Origin: Alterluteimonas quercicellularis
Lineage (GTDB): Bacteria > Pseudomonadota > Gammaproteobacteria > Xanthomonadales > Xanthomonadaceae
Assembly (NCBI RefSeq): GCF_021191635.1
Contig: NZ_JAIWPR010000023.1
Location: 49,967-113,966 of the forward strand
Reading direction: 5' to 3'
Length of the DNA stretch: 64,000 nt
The position numbers and the translations under genes are program-made. Each line of letters starts with the position of its first letter. Position 1 is the stretch's first letter. The notes beneath the pieces were generated by a model. The model did not search any database, was not told the DNA's origin, and saw nothing but the letters and a program-made list of their open reading frames with translations. Shown one piece after another: positions 26,626 through 38,075 of the stretch.

Positions 26626-27768
26626 GTGCGCATCACCCGCCTCACCATCCGCAACCTGCGCCGGCTGGCCCAGGTCGAGTTGCAGCCCGGGCCCGGGCTG
26701 AACCTGCTGGTGGGGGAGAACGGGGCCGGCAAGACCAGCGTGCTCGAGGCCCTGCACCTGATGGCCTACGGGCGCAGTTTCCGCGGCCGGGTGCGGGACG
26801 GGCTGGTCCGCAGCGGCGCGGAAGCCGTCGAGGTGTTCGTGGAGTGGCGCCCGGCGGGCCCGGGCGATGCCGGGACCCGGCGCGCGGGCCTGCGGCACGC
26901 GGGCGACCGCTGGACCGGGCGCCTGGACGGTGCCGACGTGGCGCAGCTGGGCGATCTTTGCGCCGCGCTGGCGGTGGTGAGCTTCGAGCCCGGCAGCCAT
27001 GCCCTGGTCGAGGGCGGCGGCGAGCCGCGGCGTCGTTTCATGGACTGGGGACTGTTCCACGTGGAACACGAGTTCCTGCCGGCCTGGCGCCGCTACGCGC
27101 GGGCATTGCGGCAGCGCAACGCGCTGCTGAAGGCGCAGCGTCCGGAGATCGAGCTGGAGGGCTGGGAGCAGGAGATGGCCAGCGCGGGCGACGAGATGAC
27201 CCGCAGCCGCAGTGCCTACCTGGCCCGCCTGGACCGTCAACTGGCGATGCTGGTCCCGGAGCTGTCGCCGGCGCTGGGCACCGCGGAGCTGTCCTTCCAG
27301 CCGGGCTGGCGCCGCCAGGAGGTGTCGCTGGCGGACGCCCTGCTGCTCGCGCGCGGCCGCGACCGCCAGGTCGGCCACACCACGGTGGGCCCTCACCGGG
27401 CCGATTGGCGGGTGCGCGTGGCGGCCGCGCCGGACGGCGAGTCGCTTTCGCGCGGGCAGGCCAAGCTGGTCGCGCTGTCCTGCCTGCTGGCGCAGGCCGC
27501 GGACCTGGGCGAGCGCCACGGCGGCTGGCCCGTGGTCGCGCTGGACGATCTCGCCTCGGAACTGGACGCCGCGCACCGCGGCCGTGTGCTGGCGCTGCTG
27601 GAGAAGACCGGCGCCCAGGTCTTCGTCACCGGCACCGACTGGGCGCCCCTGGAGCGGTCGCAGCGGCGGGCGGACGCCGCCATGTTCCACGTGGAACATG
27701 GCCGGGTCGGTTCCCTGCCCGCGGCTGTCCAGGACCCCGCCACGGCGGGGCCCAAGGCGCCGGAATGA
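26626..27768 (+). CDS. recF: DNA replication and repair protein RecF
   Basis: A 380-residue SMC-like ATPase that loads RecA at single-strand gaps with RecO and RecR. Walker A GENGAGKTS lies near residues 31-39, the signature SLSRGQAKLVALS near 275 and Walker B VVALDDLASELD near 302. The GTG at 26626 is used because the protein then begins VRITRLTIRNLRRL, as in homologues. Two perfect parS palindromes sit inside the gene and are translated as FHVEH, once mid-protein and once close to the C terminus. The C-terminal tail after about 355 is not conserved in character. Confidence 0.95.
   Translation: MRITRLTIRNLRRLAQVELQPGPGLNLLVGENGAGKTSVLEALHLMAYGRSFRGRVRDGLVRSGAEAVEVFVEWRPAGPGDAGTRRAGLRHAGDRWTGRLDGADVAQLGDLCAALAVVSFEPGSHALVEGGGEPRRRFMDWGLFHVEHEFLPAWRRYARALRQRNALLKAQRPEIELEGWEQEMASAGDEMTRSRSAYLARLDRQLAMLVPELSPALGTAELSFQPGWRRQEVSLADALLLARGRDRQVGHTTVGPHRADWRVRVAAAPDGESLSRGQAKLVALSCLLAQAADLGERHGGWPVVALDDLASELDAAHRGRVLALLEKTGAQVFVTGTDWAPLERSQRRADAAMFHVEHGRVGSLPAAVQDPATAGPKAPE
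27053..27068. promoter_or_regulatory. parS: parS site 2, TGTTCCACGTGGAACA
   Basis: A perfect 16-bp palindrome identical to the ParB-binding consensus, inside recF. It encodes part of LFHVEHEF. Confidence 0.85.
27681..27700. promoter_or_regulatory. parS: parS site 3, CATGTTCCACGTGGAACATG
   Basis: A perfect 20-bp palindrome containing the 16-bp ParB consensus, near the 3' end of recF. It encodes MFHVEHG. It lies 628 bases from site 2 and about 2.5 kb from the centre of oriC. Confidence 0.85.
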
Positions 27769-27774
27769 TATAAT
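27769..27774 (+). promoter_or_regulatory. consensus -10 element of gyrB
   Basis: A perfect TATAAT directly after the recF stop codon, 79 bases before gyrB. The -35 region is GC-rich and poorly conserved. This suggests gyrB has its own promoter in addition to read-through from recF. Confidence 0.55.
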
Positions 27775-27847
27775 CCTGTGCTTGCAAGCCCGCCAGGACG
27801 GACGCCCACCCGGTGCGTACGCCACCGGGCCGCGTCCGGATCCCTGA

Positions 27848-30298
<2,451 letters not shown>

Positions 30299-30413
30299 GA
30301 TCGGGGGCGACTCGGGGTCCGCCCTGGCAGGGATGCGCCGCCGGCGCGGTTTGACGAATCGTTAAGCCTCGCCGAATTACAAGACAGCCATCACTTCCCA
30401 GGGGATGCATCGC

Positions 30414-31220
30414 ATGAAGCCGATCCTGACAGCGCTGGCCGCTGCGCTGCTCGTCACCGCCTGCGCCACCACGGTCTCGCCCACCGGCCGCACCCAGTAC
30501 GTCGGGGCCGTCTCCCAGGCCGAGCTCAACCAGCTCGGGGCGCAGGCCTTCGCGCAGATGAAGGCCGAGCAGCGGGTCTCCACCGACAGCCGCCAGAACG
30601 CCTACGTGTCCTGCGTGGTCAACGCGATCGTGCAGCAGCTGCCCGCGGCGGACCGCCAGATCGGCTGGGAGTCGGCGGTGTTCGTCGACGAGGAGCCCAA
30701 CGCCTTCGCGCTGCCCGGCGGCAAGGTCGGCGTGAACACCGGCATCTTCAAGGTCGCGCAGAACCAGGACCAGCTGGCCGCGGTGATCGCCCACGAGATC
30801 GGCCACGTCATCGCCCACCACCACGACGAGCGCATCACCCGGCAGACCGGCGCCAGCGGCGCGCTGCAGGTCGTCGGCGCCATCCTGGGCTCGCGCTACG
30901 GCGAGGGGATTGGCAATGCGGCGGTGCAGGGTGGCAGTATTGCGGCCCAGGCGGGGTTCCTGCTCCCGGGCTCGCGGGCGCAGGAGAGCGAGGCCGACGT
31001 GGTCGGCCAGCAGCTGATGGCGTCGGCGGGTTTCGATCCCCGCGCCGCGGTGAACCTCTGGCAGAACATGATCGCGGCGGGCGGCAGCCGTCCGCCGCAG
31101 TGGCTGTCGACCCACCCGGATCCGCAGAGCCGGATCGGCGAGCTGCAGTCGCGCGCGAACGGCCTCGTTCCCAACTGGGAGCAGGCCCGCGCAGCGGGGC
31201 GCCAGCCCAAGTGTGGCTGA
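30414..31220 (+). CDS. M48 family metalloprotease lipoprotein (LoiP-like)
   Basis: A 268-residue exported zinc protease. The signal peptide with lipobox LLVTAC places the lipidated Cys near residue 17. The catalytic HEIGH (HExxH) is near 130, followed by the third ligand Glu in ESEADVVGQQLM. Relatives such as LoiP and BepA degrade misfolded outer-membrane proteins. The ATG at 30414 is preferred over one at 30405 because the GGGG Shine-Dalgarno sequence abuts the earlier ATG but is nine bases from this one. TTGACG at 30351 may be a -35 element. It may be co-expressed with the TPR gene downstream. Confidence 0.88.
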   Translation: MKPILTALAAALLVTACATTVSPTGRTQYVGAVSQAELNQLGAQAFAQMKAEQRVSTDSRQNAYVSCVVNAIVQQLPAADRQIGWESAVFVDEEPNAFALPGGKVGVNTGIFKVAQNQDQLAAVIAHEIGHVIAHHHDERITRQTGASGALQVVGAILGSRYGEGIGNAAVQGGSIAAQAGFLLPGSRAQESEADVVGQQLMASAGFDPRAAVNLWQNMIAAGGSRPPQWLSTHPDPQSRIGELQSRANGLVPNWEQARAAGRQPKCG

Positions 31221-31291
31221 CAGGACGTCGGCGAATCCCCACCCGACGCACCGCGGCCCGGTGCCTCATCGAGACAGATCAAGGTGACTGC

Positions 31292-32500
31292 ATGAAAGCC
31301 ACAACCCACGCCCCGGCCCTGGTCGCGCTCGCGGTTGCCGCAGCGCTCGGCGCCGGCCTCGCCTCCGACGCCCGGGCCGCGGCGCAGCCGGCGTCCGCGG
31401 ACGCGCAGTGCCAGGCGCGCGAGCGCGGCTCGCGCGGCGGGAGCAACCGCCCGCAGGAGCTGTACCCGGAGGCCACCCGCCAGTCCCCGCGCGAGGGCGC
31501 CTCGCAGCGGATGGGCGCGCGCCTCAACAAGCTCGGTGCCGCCTTCGACCAGGACGACAACGCCCAGGTGCGGCAGATCGCCGACGAGATCATCGCCGAC
31601 GCGCGCGCCAGCGACTACGACAAGGCCTACGCGGCCCAGCTCGCCGCCAACGCCGCCTACAACGCCGACGACCTCGCCGCGGCCAAGGCCTACCTGACCC
31701 AGTCCATCGAGCTGGACGCGCTCGACAACAACGGCCACTACCAGTCGCTGATGATGCTGGCGCAGCTGCAGGGACAGGACGAGGAGTACGACCAGGCGCT
31801 CGCCAGCCTGGACCGCTACCTGCAGGAGACCCGCAGCACCAAGCCGGACGACCTCGCGCTCAAGGGCCAGCTGCTGGTGCAGGCCGAGCGCCCGCAGGAG
31901 GCGATCCCGGTGCTGAAGCAGGCGATCGAAGGCGCCGAGTCGCCCAACGCCGCCTGGACCCAGTCCCTGATGGCCGCCTACCTCGACACCGAGAACACCG
32001 CCGAGGCCACCCGCCTGGCCGAGCAGATCGCCGCGTCCTCGCCGGGCGACAAGCGCTCGCAGATCAACCTGGCCTCGATGTACATCCAGGCCGACCAGAC
32101 GCAGCAGGCGATCGACATCATGGAGCGGCTGCGCGCGGCCGGCGAACTGACCGAGGACCGCGAGTACCGCAACCTGTTCGCCCTCTACCTCAACACCGAG
32201 GGCGGCGAGCCCAAGGCGATCGAGGTCATCAACGACGGCCTGCAGAAGGGCGTGCTGGAGGGCAACCACCAGACCTACCTGGCGCTGGGCCAGGCCTACT
32301 ACTTCTCCGACCAGGTCGCCCCCGCCATCGACGCCTACCAGAAGGCGGCGCCGCTGGCCGACAACGGCGAGACCTACCTCAACCTCGCCAAGATCCTGGT
32401 CAACGAGGACCGGATCCCGGAGGCCAAGCAGGCCGCCCAGCAGGCGCTGGACAAGGGCGTGCGCAACCCGGACGAGGCGCGCCGGCTGCTGGAGCGCTGA
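31292..32500 (+). CDS. exported TPR protein preceding the tonB operon
   Basis: A 402-residue periplasmic protein. It has a signal peptide (ALVALAVAAALGAGLASDARA, cleavage near 29) followed by consecutive TPR-like helical pairs from about residue 70 to the end, for example AYLTQSIELDALDNNGHYQSL and AYQKAAPLADNGETYLNLAKIL. There are no catalytic motifs. Similar TPR proteins stand next to tonB-exbBD loci in Xanthomonadaceae and are thought to aid TonB-dependent uptake; that role is inferred here from position. AAGGTGA precedes the ATG. A 10-bp hairpin follows the gene. Confidence 0.82.
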   Translation: MKATTHAPALVALAVAAALGAGLASDARAAAQPASADAQCQARERGSRGGSNRPQELYPEATRQSPREGASQRMGARLNKLGAAFDQDDNAQVRQIADEIIADARASDYDKAYAAQLAANAAYNADDLAAAKAYLTQSIELDALDNNGHYQSLMMLAQLQGQDEEYDQALASLDRYLQETRSTKPDDLALKGQLLVQAERPQEAIPVLKQAIEGAESPNAAWTQSLMAAYLDTENTAEATRLAEQIAASSPGDKRSQINLASMYIQADQTQQAIDIMERLRAAGELTEDREYRNLFALYLNTEGGEPKAIEVINDGLQKGVLEGNHQTYLALGQAYYFSDQVAPAIDAYQKAAPLADNGETYLNLAKILVNEDRIPEAKQAAQQALDKGVRNPDEARRLLER

Positions 32501-32506
32501 CCCGGA

Positions 32507-32536
32507 AACCACCCGGACGAACTGCACCGGGTGGTT
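32507..32536 (+). terminator. hairpin after the TPR gene
   Basis: A 10-bp perfect stem AACCACCCGG/CCGGGTGGTT with a 10-base loop. The right arm runs into the -35 region of the tonB promoter. No T-run, so termination is likely partial. Confidence 0.5.
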
Positions 32537-32563
32537 GGTCAGTCCGACTTCTTTTGCTATAGA
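32535..32563 (+). promoter_or_regulatory. promoter of the tonB operon
   Basis: TTGGTC (-35, 4 of 6), a 17-bp spacer, TATAGA (-10, 5 of 6). About 90 bases before the tonB start. The region is visibly AT-richer than its surroundings. Confidence 0.55.
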
Positions 32564-32654
32564 CTTGGGAGTTCGCGTCGTCGATTTGTGAAGGCGCAGC
32601 TTCCGATCCACCGACAGGGGCGCCGCGGCGTCCGGCCATATCCGAGTTCCCCGC

Positions 32655-33323
32655 ATGACGCAACGCTTGCAGAAGCACGACCAGCGCGAAGACGAAGGCC
32701 TCAATTGGGCGCGCATCGCCGGTTTCACGATGGTGATGGCCTTCCACGCGGCGGCCATTCTGCTGTTGCTGGCGCCGGTCAATCCTCCGGCTGCCGGCCC
32801 CGAGGAGGAGGAGGTCACGCAGGTGGTGATCATCGAGCCGCCGCCGCCGCCGCCGCCCCCGCCGCCTCCGCCGCCGGAGCCGCCGAAGCCGCAGCCGATC
32901 AAGGAACTGTCGCCGCCGCGCCCGACCCCGGTGCCGCCGCCGCCGGAGGAACCGCCGGTCGTCTTCGACGATCCGTCGCCGGTCGACACCCCGGCGCCGC
33001 CGCCCGCGCCGCCCGCGCCGCCCGCGCCGGTGACGGCGATGGAGGCGACGGTCGACATCTCGTCCAAGAACATGAACCCCCCGAAGTACCCGCCCGCCGC
33101 CCAGCGCGCCGGCATCCAGGGTACGGTGGTGCTGATCATCGACGTGGACGCCAACGGCAACGTGGTCAACGTCAGCGTCGAGACCTCGAGCCGCAACCGC
33201 GACCTCGACCGCGCCGCGATGCAGGCCGCGCGCAACTGGCGCTTCAACCCCGCCCGCGGCACGGACGGCCAGCCGGCCGCCGGACGCGTGCGCGTCCCGG
33301 TCGACTTCAATCTCGGTGGCTGA
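32655..33323 (+). CDS. tonB: energy transducer TonB
   Basis: A 222-residue inner-membrane-anchored protein that transmits the proton-motive force to outer-membrane receptors. It has one N-terminal anchor (IAGFTMVMAFHAAAILLLLA, about 21-40) and an extreme Pro-rich spacer with an uninterrupted run of 13 prolines near residue 62-74. The C-terminal TonB domain reads PPKYPPAAQRAGIQGTVVLI to RNWRFNPARG. First gene of tonB-exbB-exbD1-exbD2. Translation through the proline run would need EF-P. Confidence 0.95.
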   Translation: MTQRLQKHDQREDEGLNWARIAGFTMVMAFHAAAILLLLAPVNPPAAGPEEEEVTQVVIIEPPPPPPPPPPPPPEPPKPQPIKELSPPRPTPVPPPPEEPPVVFDDPSPVDTPAPPPAPPAPPAPVTAMEATVDISSKNMNPPKYPPAAQRAGIQGTVVLIIDVDANGNVVNVSVETSSRNRDLDRAAMQAARNWRFNPARGTDGQPAAGRVRVPVDFNLGG

Positions 33324-33408
33324 TCAGGCGCCGGGGGCGACCCGCTTCACCCGCTCCACACCGCACCATCCATAACTCCAATTTCGTCAACATTCAAAGG
33401 TAAGCGTC

Positions 33409-34167
33409 ATGCTGCAGGAATCTACCAACGCCCCTGTGTCCGGAGCCGCCGACAACGCTGCAGCGATGCAGCAGATGGGCTTTGCGGACATGATCCAGCA
33501 CATGGATATCGTCGGCTGGGTGGTGCTGTGCACCCTTCTGGCGATGTCGGCCATGTCGATCTATTGGATCATCTTCAACTTCGTCAAGAATCTGCGCCTG
33601 AAGTCCAGCGCCGACCGCGTGGTCAACACGTTCTGGGAGACCCCGAACGCGCAGGACGCGATCCGCTACATGGAAGAGCAGCCGGCCAGCGAGCCGTTCT
33701 CCAAGGTCGCGCTCGACGCCGCGCAGGCCGCCGCGCACCACCAGCGCCATGAAGGCTCGCGCCTGGTCGAGTCGCTGAACCGCTCCGAGTTCGTGGACCG
33801 CGCCCTGCGCCAGGCCGTGACCCGCGAGTCGCTCAAGCTGGAAGCCGGCCTGACCCTGCTCGCCACCGTCGGTTCGACGGCCCCGTTCGTCGGTCTGCTG
33901 GGTACGGTGTGGGGCATCTACCGCGCCCTGATCCGCATCGGCGCCAGCGGCCAGGCCGACATGGGCGCGGTGGCCGGCCCGGTGGGCGAGGCGCTGATCA
34001 TGACCGCCATCGGTCTGGGCGTCGCGATCCCGGCCGTGCTGGGCTTCAACTTCTTCACCCGCTCCAACCGCATCACCAACAACAAGCTCGACACCTTCGC
34101 GCACGACCTGCACGACTTCTTCGCCACGGGTTCGCGCGTGGGCGAAGCGCCGCAGGCCCAGCGCTGA
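33409..34167 (+). CDS. exbB: TonB-system proton channel subunit ExbB
   Basis: A 252-residue MotA/TolQ/ExbB family membrane protein. One N-terminal segment (DIVGWVVLCTLLAMSAMSIYW) is followed by a cytoplasmic loop and two closely spaced segments with the family motif GLLGTVWGIYRALIRIG near 163-179 and TAIGLGVAIPAVLGFNFF. It forms a pentamer around ExbD and works with TonB. AAAGG precedes the ATG. It is 85 bases downstream of tonB. Confidence 0.95.
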   Translation: MLQESTNAPVSGAADNAAAMQQMGFADMIQHMDIVGWVVLCTLLAMSAMSIYWIIFNFVKNLRLKSSADRVVNTFWETPNAQDAIRYMEEQPASEPFSKVALDAAQAAAHHQRHEGSRLVESLNRSEFVDRALRQAVTRESLKLEAGLTLLATVGSTAPFVGLLGTVWGIYRALIRIGASGQADMGAVAGPVGEALIMTAIGLGVAIPAVLGFNFFTRSNRITNNKLDTFAHDLHDFFATGSRVGEAPQAQR

Positions 34168-34194
34168 GCGGCGACGCACTGACGGAGTCCGGAT

Positions 34195-34617
<423 letters not shown>

Positions 34618-34629
34618 CGGAGAATCCCC

Positions 34630-35043
34630 ATGGCATTCAGTACCGGTGACGGCGACGGCCCCATGGCCGACATCAACATCATTCCGCTCGCGGACGTGAT
34701 GCTGGTGTTGCTGATCATCTTCATGGTGACCTCGCTGAAGACGTCGTACCCGATCGACATCGACCTGCCGCAGCGTTCGACGACGCCGCCGGACAACCCG
34801 GTCGAGCCCCCGGAGCCCATCCGCCTGCGCATCGACGGCGCCAATCAGGTGTTCTGGAACGACAGCCCGACGCCGGTCTCCGCGCTGCGCAACATGATGG
34901 AGTCCGAGGTCCAGCGCGATCCGGCCAACCAGCCCACGCTGGAGATCGACGCCAGCCAGGACTCGGACTACGGCGTGCTGGCCAAGGTGCTGGCCGAGGC
35001 CAAGAACGCGCAGATGCTCAAGATCGGCTTCATCAAGAAGTAA
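34630..35043 (+). CDS. exbD2: ExbD family protein, second copy
   Basis: A 137-residue paralogue of the preceding gene, with the same [20 protein letters not shown] membrane segment and relay Asp, but a divergent periplasmic domain. Two ExbD proteins in the tonB operon are a known Xanthomonas feature; in X. campestris the second is dispensable for iron uptake but matters for plant interaction. Last gene of the operon; a strong intrinsic terminator follows 57 bases later. Confidence 0.93.
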   Translation: MAFSTGDGDGPMADINIIPLADVMLVLLIIFMVTSLKTSYPIDIDLPQRSTTPPDNPVEPPEPIRLRIDGANQVFWNDSPTPVSALRNMMESEVQRDPANQPTLEIDASQDSDYGVLAKVLAEAKNAQMLKIGFIKK

Positions 35044-35100
35044 CCGCACCACCGGCCGGCGTCGCCTGCAGCGCGCCGGACGAACCGTTGACCTTACCGA

Positions 35101-35128
35101 CGCCATCCTCCGGGATGGCGTTTTTTTT
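35101..35128 (+). terminator. intrinsic terminator of the tonB-exbBD operon
   Basis: Stem CGCCATCC/GGATGGCG with a TCCG tetraloop followed by eight consecutive T. Textbook rho-independent terminator. Confidence 0.95.
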
Positions 35129-35135
35129 GACCGGA

Positions 35136-35183
35136 ATTGGGGACGGAGGCAACCAGGCGAACCTAGTTGCCTGCGTCCCCATT
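35136..35183. repeat. hairpin repeat containing the pdxJ stop codon
   Basis: Near-perfect inverted repeat: GGGGACGGAGGCAAC at 35139-35153 against GTTGCCTGCGTCCCC at 35166-35180, one mismatch, with AT-rich flanks AATT/ATTT. The loop holds the pdxJ stop codon, and the right arm encodes the last residues of PdxJ. Confidence 0.75.
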
Positions 35184-35930
35184 TCTGCGCTCGACGATGC
35201 GCACGTAGCGCGCCACCGTCGGGGCGAGGCCGTCGTAGAGCGCCTCGCCGATCAGCGCATGGCCGATCGAGACTTCCAGCACGTCCGGCAGCGCGGCCAG
35301 GAAGGCGGGCAGGTTGGCCTGGCTGAGGTCGTGGCCGGCGTTGACGCCGAGGCCGGCGTCGCGGGCGCGACGCGCGGTCGCGGCGAACGCCGCGCAGGCG
35401 GCATCGCCGCGGCCCGCGGCCCAGTCCTCGGCATAGGGGCCGGTGTAGAGCTCGATGCGGTCGGCGCCGATCCCCGCCGCGCCTTCCACCGCCGCACCGA
35501 TGTCGGCGAACAGGCTGACCCGGCAGCCCAGCGCGCGCAGCGCCGCGACCGGCTCGCGCAGCCGCCCGGCGTCGCGCGCGAAGTCGAAGCCGTGGTCGGA
35601 GGTCAGCTGCCCGTCGGCGTCGGGCACCAGGGTGGCCTGGTCGGGGCGCGCCTGCTCGCACAGCGCCAGGAAGCCCGGATAGCCGGGCCGCGGGGCGGCG
35701 AACGGATTGCCCTCGAGGTTGAACTCGACGCCGCGCCGGCGGCACAGCGCCGCCAGCGCCAGCACGTCGTCGGCCCGCGCATGGCGGGCGTCCGGCCGCG
35801 GATGCACGGTGATGCCGTGCGCGCCGGCGTCGAGGCAGACGCCGGCGGCGTGCAGCACGTCGGGATCGCCCCCGCCGCGCGAATTGCGCAGCAGCGCGAC
35901 CTTGTTGAGGTTGACGCTGAGCCGCGTCAT
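35163..35930 (-). CDS. pdxJ: pyridoxine 5'-phosphate synthase
   Basis: A 255-residue TIM-barrel enzyme that condenses 1-deoxyxylulose 5-phosphate with 3-amino-1-hydroxyacetone phosphate to make pyridoxine 5'-phosphate, the last ring-forming step of vitamin B6 synthesis. Family motifs are [53 protein letters not shown] and VSIGHALI. The last six or so residues (NGDAGN) come from a repeat hairpin. The start at 35930 fits homologues. Preceded by a small membrane protein gene on the same strand. Confidence 0.95.
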   Translation of the reverse strand: MTRLSVNLNKVALLRNSRGGGDPDVLHAAGVCLDAGAHGITVHPRPDARHARADDVLALAALCRRRGVEFNLEGNPFAAPRPGYPGFLALCEQARPDQATLVPDADGQLTSDHGFDFARDAGRLREPVAALRALGCRVSLFADIGAAVEGAAGIGADRIELYTGPYAEDWAAGRGDAACAAFAATARRARDAGLGVNAGHDLSQANLPAFLAALPDVLEVSIGHALIGEALYDGLAPTVARYVRIVERRNGDAGN

Positions 35931-35952
35931 GCGCGACCGCGCCCGGCCGGCC

Positions 35953-36240
35953 TCATCGGATCGCGCCGCCGGACCCGTCGTGGCCGCCGTTCGCACCGGC
36001 GCCGGCGGCGGCGGCGCGGCGCGCCTCGGCTTCCTCGCGCAGCCGCCGCAGTTCCTGCGGATCGATCATCATGGTGTCGTCGCGCGTCTGGTTGCCCACG
36101 CGCTGGGCCAGCAGCGACAGCACCCAGATGGCCAGGAAGACCAGCGCGGCCGCCAGGCAGACCATGGCCAGCGCCACCGACTGGGTCGACATCGCGATCG
36201 CGAACGCGGCGATCGCCAACAGCAGGAACAGCCAGGGCAT
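35953..36240 (-). CDS. small two-segment membrane protein
   Basis: A 95-residue protein with two hydrophobic segments (1-15 and about 24-45: [21 protein letters not shown]), then a short helical cytoplasmic tail rich in Arg, Glu and Ala ([18 protein letters not shown]) ending in glycines. I do not recognise the family. It lies 22 bases before pdxJ on the same strand and could be co-transcribed with it. Confidence 0.65.
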   Translation of the reverse strand: MPWLFLLLAIAAFAIAMSTQSVALAMVCLAAALVFLAIWVLSLLAQRVGNQTRDDTMMIDPQELRRLREEAEARRAAAAGAGANGGHDGSGGAIR

Positions 36241-36340
36241 GGTCGCCTCCCGGAGCCACGGACGCCAGCAGTCTACCCGCTGTCGGCCGTCGCGCAGGCC
36301 GCCGGCCCCCCCGGCTGCGCCGCCGGTCGCCGCGGGGCCC

Positions 36341-36512
36341 TAGGGCCTGCTAACGCGAATGGCCTGCCTCGCCCTCCGGGTGGCCTCCCCGTGGCCGCCA
36401 TGCGGCGCCGCGCAGCTTGACCTGACCGCCAGTCAGGCGCTGCGCTGCGCAACACCACCTGACGACCACGGGGAGGCCATGCGAGGTAGGCCATTCGCGT
36501 TAACAGGCCCTA
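36341..36512. mobile_element. MITE-like inverted-repeat element (172 bp)
   Basis: A non-coding element with long imperfect terminal inverted repeats starting TAGGGCCTGCTAACGCGAAT on the left and, read inward from the right, TAGGGCCTGTTAACGCGAAT. The arms pair for roughly 55-60 bases, with a small insertion on the left arm. Both ends carry TA, consistent with a TA target duplication as made by IS630/mariner-type transposases. No transposase is present. The right TA forms part of the TAG stop codon of cls. It accounts for most of the 270-base gap here. Confidence 0.75.
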
Positions 36513-37958
36513 AAGCAGCGGCGACATCAGCCGCGCCAGCGCCTCGGGCAGGCGCTCGCGGAACAGCGGCCGCCGCGTCGCCGGCCGTACCCGCGGCGCG
36601 TGCGCGAACTCGCCCTCGATGTGGCGCTCCATGCGCGAGGCGACCCCGGGATCGTCGAACATTACCGAGACCTCGAAGTTGAGGCGGAAGCTGCGGTGGT
36701 CGAAGTTGGCGCTGCCCAGGATCACGATCGCGTCGTCCACCAGCAGCGCCTTGGTGTGCAGCATGCGCGGCCCGTACTCGTGGATGCGCACGCCGGCGGC
36801 GAGCAGCTCGTCGAAGTAGGAGCGCGCGGCCAGCGTGACCAGCAGCGAGTCGCTGCGCTTGGGCAGCAGCAGGCGCACGTCGAGCCCGGCCAGGGCCGCC
36901 GAGGTCAGCGCCATGCGCGCCGCCTCGCCGGGCACGAAGTAGGGCGTCACCAGCCACACCCGGGTGTGCGCGGCGTGGATCGCGGCGACGTGGATGCGGT
37001 GGATCGCCTCCCAGTCCGAGTCCGGGCCCGAGGACACCACCTGCGCGGCGATCGTGCCCGGCGGCTCCGCGCTCGGCGTCTGGCCGGCGATCTCGCCGAT
37101 GCAGTCGGAATCGCCGCTGGCGTAGATCCAGTCCTCGACGAAGATCCGCTGCAGCGGGCGCACCACGTCGCCCTCCAGGCGCGCGTGCAGGTCGCGGTAG
37201 GCGTCCTCGCGCCGCCGCTCGTCCTGGTCGTCGGTGATGTTGATGCCGCCGGTGTAGGCGATGCGCCCGTCGACGATCACGATCTTGCGGTGGGTGCGCA
37301 GGTTGATCCACGGCCGCTGCCAGATGCGGCCGAAGCGGGTCGGGTGGAACCAGGCGATCTGCCCGCCGGCGTCGATCAGCGAGGCGAACATGCGCCGGGC
37401 GCGCGCGCTGCCGACGGCGTCCACCAGCAGCCGCACCTTGACCCCGGCCCGCGCGCGCTCGACCAGAGCGTCGCGCAGCGCCTCGCCGATGTGGTCGCAG
37501 CCGTAGATGTAGTACTCGAGGTGGATGTGCTGCTGCGCGGTGCGGATGTCCCCGAGCAGCGCCTCGTACTTCTCGCCGCCGTCGACCAGCAGGCGGACCT
37601 CGCGCGCGGCCGAGGGCGCCAGGCCGCTCGCCGCCTGGCCCAGCCGGGCCAGTTCGCGCGCATCGGCATGGCTGCTGAAGGCGTCGTGGCGGGCGTCGAT
37701 GCGGGTCCGGGTGCGCGCGCGGCGGAGGCGCTGGCGCTGGATCTTCTGCGGCCCGAACACGTGGTAGACCAGGAAGCCGACGTAGGGCAGCGCGGCCAGG
37801 CCGAGCAGCCAGCTCAGCGTGGCCACCGGCTCGCGCTTCTGCAGCACGATCCAGCCGCCCAGCCAGACCAGGTACACGGCCCAGCCGGCGAACAGCAGCA
37901 GGGGCAGATGCGGCGTCTGCACGATCGCGTCCCAGGTGCGGGCGATCAGGTCCTGCAT
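36510..37958 (-). CDS. cls: cardiolipin synthase (ClsA type)
   Basis: A 482-residue membrane phospholipase D-superfamily enzyme that makes cardiolipin from phosphatidylglycerol. Two N-terminal membrane segments (about 18-36 and 45-62) are followed by two HKD active-site motifs, HRKIVIVDGRIAYTGGIN and HTKALLVDDAIVILGSANFDHRS. The C terminus MSPLL is the usual ClsA ending, so the protein is complete even though its stop codon TAG abuts the MITE-like element. Appears monocistronic. Confidence 0.93.
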   Translation of the reverse strand: MQDLIARTWDAIVQTPHLPLLLFAGWAVYLVWLGGWIVLQKREPVATLSWLLGLAALPYVGFLVYHVFGPQKIQRQRLRRARTRTRIDARHDAFSSHADARELARLGQAASGLAPSAAREVRLLVDGGEKYEALLGDIRTAQQHIHLEYYIYGCDHIGEALRDALVERARAGVKVRLLVDAVGSARARRMFASLIDAGGQIAWFHPTRFGRIWQRPWINLRTHRKIVIVDGRIAYTGGINITDDQDERRREDAYRDLHARLEGDVVRPLQRIFVEDWIYASGDSDCIGEIAGQTPSAEPPGTIAAQVVSSGPDSDWEAIHRIHVAAIHAAHTRVWLVTPYFVPGEAARMALTSAALAGLDVRLLLPKRSDSLLVTLAARSYFDELLAAGVRIHEYGPRMLHTKALLVDDAIVILGSANFDHRSFRLNFEVSVMFDDPGVASRMERHIEGEFAHAPRVRPATRRPLFRERLPEALARLMSPLL

Positions 37959-38075
37959 CGGCGGGGGCTCCGGGGCTCGGGTCGGTGGGCGCACACGATA
38001 GCCGGTCCGGGCCGCGCGGGACGACCGCCGCCCGCCGTCGCACGGGCTGAGACCGTCCCGGCGTAGCCTGTCCGG

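Noticed and set aside
27769..27774. TATAAT before gyrB as the start of a separate small RNA
   Set aside because: It leads directly into gyrB without an intervening terminator, so a gyrB promoter is the simpler explanation.
32838..32890. CCG-rich simple repeat as a tandem repeat or CRISPR-like array
   Set aside because: It is the 13-proline codon run of tonB, a normal though extreme TonB feature, with no spacer structure.
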